DNA of 64,000 nucleotides from an uncultured Atopobium sp. (lineage in GTDB: Bacteria; Actinomycetota; Coriobacteriia; Coriobacteriales; Atopobiaceae). This document shows, one piece after another, positions 62,146 through 64,000 of the stretch. Each line of letters opens with the position of its first letter. The first letter of the stretch is position 1. The stretch spans positions 496,001-560,000 of the forward strand of contig CAMUON010000001.1 of assembly GCA_947090525.1 (NCBI GenBank). Reading direction: 5' to 3'. Under the pieces are notes generated by a model that was given only the letters and a program-made list of their open reading frames with translations, was not told the DNA's origin and made no database searches. The position numbers were made by a program, and so were the translations under genes.

Positions 62146-63933
62146 TTAATTATTTTCGATAAACGAAACACTTGGTCGCGCGTATGCGCGCTTTTTCTGG
62201 GGAAAATCTTCGCGATAAAAACTGCCGCGACTTTCGTTTCTCGAAAGCATTGTGTAGACGAGCATCTTTGCAGCTGAAATTTGCTGCTGTGCAGCGATTG
62301 TGTGCATGACTTCTGCGTAGTTTATTGTGGGCACTTTTGCGCGCATAAGCTCAGCGTGGATGTTTGTCAGCTCTACAAGCGCTTTTTTGAGCGACTCTTT
62401 GTCTTTTTTGATAAGACAAAAACGGTCCATTACCGCCCGCGCACGCGTAGCGAGCGCGTTTGCATTCGGATTTGCATAGAGGCTGAGCCTCGCATCACCA
62501 AATTGCAGCGAAGATGTGTGGGGGTCGTAGTTTCCTTCGAGGTCAAGGGAAGCGTGTGCGTTGCGTGCGTGTGCAGCTAGCACGCTCGCGCGTCTTTGCA
62601 GATCCGCCATTTTTTGTGCATCCCATCCAGCTTTTTGGCCAAATACGAGGCAATTTGCGCTCGAAAGACCTCCTATGCGATCGGACCCGTGCATACCTCC
62701 TGTAATTTCACCGGCGAAGAAGACATTTGCGAGCGGGCGCGGAAACAACGGCCCCGATAGGCCGCGGCTTGCTAAATCGATTGCCACTCCGCCATTCGAC
62801 GCGTGCGCGAAGTATTGTATCTCGTGCGCGTCGTTGAGCGTATATCCGTGCGCTTCGGCTGCCTTTGCTGCAAGCTGTACAAACTCAGGAAGCTCATTTG
62901 GCATTGCATCTGCTTGAATTTCTGTACGCGCTCCTTGCTGTAGGCTGGTAAGTATTGCCAAATCGACCGCTTTTGTTGCAAGTCGTGAGGTAAAAGGGCC
63001 ATGCTTGGCCCGTGCGCGCATGAGTGCTTTTTCATGTTCGTTTGTGGGAAAGATCGTTTTGCCATTTGCAAAGATATGCGAGTACGCGAAGAGCTTTTCG
63101 TTGTACACATAAAAGCTATCATTGTGCATAAGAACGGGCATTGTTTGTATAAATTCGATATTCGTGAGCGCAAGTCCGTGCGCAAGGCATATGGCATGAC
63201 TTCTGCCGCTCGTTGCATTGGGAGCAAAGGAAGAAGCAAAGAGGCCGCTGAGGCCGCCTGTTGCCATAACGATCGCGCGCGCATGAATATAGACAAAGCG
63301 CTCGTGCAGTTTGTCGAAAAATACAGCACCTCGCGCAAAACGGGGAGTAGCATCCTTGTGTTGTCTCAAACTATCCCAGTACACTTGGCTTCTGTGCACG
63401 ACATAGTTGTGATCCCATATGTCTTCGGCGAGTGTGCGCTGATTTTCTTCGCAGATATCCACAAGCTCAAAGGCGGGAAGTTCTATGATATCGAGCTCGT
63501 GAAAGCGCCTCTCAAGTGCGTGCTGGTAGCGTTTGTGCTGGATACCATACCACGCGCGCTGTTTGTGATCAAAACAGGGGATAAAGCTCGTGTCAGCTTC
63601 ATGCTCAGGCTCGATAAAGTGAATCCGCGCAGATTTTGCGTACGTAATTGCATAAGGGATGTGTTCAACAAAATAGCGAACGAGCTTTTCATCTGCGCAT
63701 TCTTGACCTACACGAAGAATAGTTTTGATCAAATCTTCATCATCACAAGGAGACAAAGGTCCAACGCAGCCAAGCCCCCAACTTGTGTGCGAAAAACTTA
63801 AGCCCGAAAAGAGATGTGTATTTGAGACAAGCGCAACCTTGGCGCCTGCAGCTCCTGCACTAAGTGCTGCCTGCGTACCAGCAAGTCCTGCTCCTATGAC
63901 GAGAACATCTACGTCTGCTTGCGTTGATTTCAT
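62146..63933 (-). CDS. FAD-dependent oxidoreductase (L-aspartate oxidase / fumarate reductase flavoprotein family)
   Basis: 595 aa. Rossmann FAD site VDVLVIGAGLAGTQAALSAG, SGLSFSHTSWGLGCVGPLS (flavin/active-site Thr/Ser region), IVMATGGLSGLFASS, GRSHAICLAHGLALTNIEFI and the FAD C-terminal box FFAGEITGGMHGSDRIGGLS. The C-terminal third resembles the helical domain of succinate dehydrogenase/aspartate oxidase proteins. NadB is a plausible identity, but without nadA/nadC nearby a fumarate reductase-like or other role is equally possible. No signal peptide. The start at 63933 sits downstream of an ATACC-GGTAT inverted repeat (63944-63956). Confidence 0.82.
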   Translation of the reverse strand: MKSTQADVDVLVIGAGLAGTQAALSAGAAGAKVALVSNTHLFSGLSFSHTSWGLGCVGPLSPCDDEDLIKTILRVGQECADEKLVRYFVEHIPYAITYAKSARIHFIEPEHEADTSFIPCFDHKQRAWYGIQHKRYQHALERRFHELDIIELPAFELVDICEENQRTLAEDIWDHNYVVHRSQVYWDSLRQHKDATPRFARGAVFFDKLHERFVYIHARAIVMATGGLSGLFASSFAPNATSGRSHAICLAHGLALTNIEFIQTMPVLMHNDSFYVYNEKLFAYSHIFANGKTIFPTNEHEKALMRARAKHGPFTSRLATKAVDLAILTSLQQGARTEIQADAMPNELPEFVQLAAKAAEAHGYTLNDAHEIQYFAHASNGGVAIDLASRGLSGPLFPRPLANVFFAGEITGGMHGSDRIGGLSSANCLVFGQKAGWDAQKMADLQRRASVLAAHARNAHASLDLEGNYDPHTSSLQFGDARLSLYANPNANALATRARAVMDRFCLIKKDKESLKKALVELTNIHAELMRAKVPTINYAEVMHTIAAQQQISAAKMLVYTMLSRNESRGSFYREDFPQKKRAYARPSVSFIENN

Positions 63934-64000
63934 GTTGCCTCATATACCGTTGGTATCATACAATCTTTGGTGATGCGCGCGTAAGGAAAGGGGTGTGAAT

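Noticed and set aside
63984..64000. Start of a further plus-strand gene
   Set aside because: AAGGAAAGG before a GTG at the window edge looks like a start, but only one or two codons are visible.
1..64000. tRNA, rRNA or riboswitch genes
   Set aside because: I looked for TPsiC-arm words, CCA ends and common riboswitch cores and found none that fold convincingly. A covariance-model scan would be decisive.

Overview
The window looks like chromosome of a fermentative, Gram-positive, Coriobacteriia-type actinobacterium (Atopobiaceae/Olsenella-like). This rests on strong Shine-Dalgarno sites, frequent GTG/TTG starts, a two-subunit glycyl-tRNA synthetase, many PTS transporters, acetate kinase/phosphotransacetylase, an LPXTG-anchored surface protein, CGCG-rich codon use and an endonuclase-like protein of a type I associate with Coriobacteriia. 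Species cannot be named from this sequence alone.

Layout. 0-8.6 kb: housekeeping genes (IMPACT/YigZ, pepC, CCA-adding enzyme, a mutT-thyA-folA cluster, RNase D), with MITE-like palindromic elements ahead of rnd. 8.6-16 kb: an RpiR regulator followed by a mannose-family PTS (IIAB, IIC, IID), a zinc-site URO-D-family protein, an M20 dipeptidase and a cystathionine lyase-like PLP enzyme. This gene combination suggests uptake and breakdown of a sulfur-containing conjugate. 16-22 kb: YugP-like protease, xseA-xseB, HIT protein, then ackA and pta facing each other around another palindromic element. 22.6-25 kb: UDP-galactopyranose mutase and a glycosyltransferase. 25.2-31 kb: a second RpiR regulator with a GH38 alpha-mannosidase and fructose-type PTS IIB and IIC, but no IIA. 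31-36 kb: a frameshifted isochorismatase-family gene, a PfoR-like EIIC, and a translationally coupled MarR-membrane-membrane operon with a clear promoter and operator. 36.6-40.8 kb: a TrmA/RlmD-type RNA methyltransferase, YqeK and the putative PD-(D/E)XK nuclease. 41.5-51.9 kb: a giant LPXTG adhesin of about 3,480 residues, then a two-component system. 55-62 kb: rpsP-khpA-rimM-trmD-lepB-glyQ-glyS and a half-length PPDK-regulator homologue. 62-64 kb: a fumarate reductase/aspartate oxidase-type flavoprotein.

The most unusual signal is a family of about 16 intergenic repeats with core CTCGGGACAAGTTG and tail GCGTGACTTTTTG. They occur only as four clusters (32.0, 36.0, 41.0 and 52.1 kb). In every cluster the reverse copies come first and the forward copies second, so each cluster is a large inverted array. 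Two clusters bracket the giant adhesin, and the nuclease-like gene lies between two clusters. A second family (6.9, 7.2 and 20.8 kb) has terminal GCTGAAAA-type inverted repeats and a central stem; the two closest copies differ by a compensatory base-pair change. Intergenic DNA and several housekeeping proteins also carry short degenerate tandem repeats, including two loci with a strict 10-bp period.
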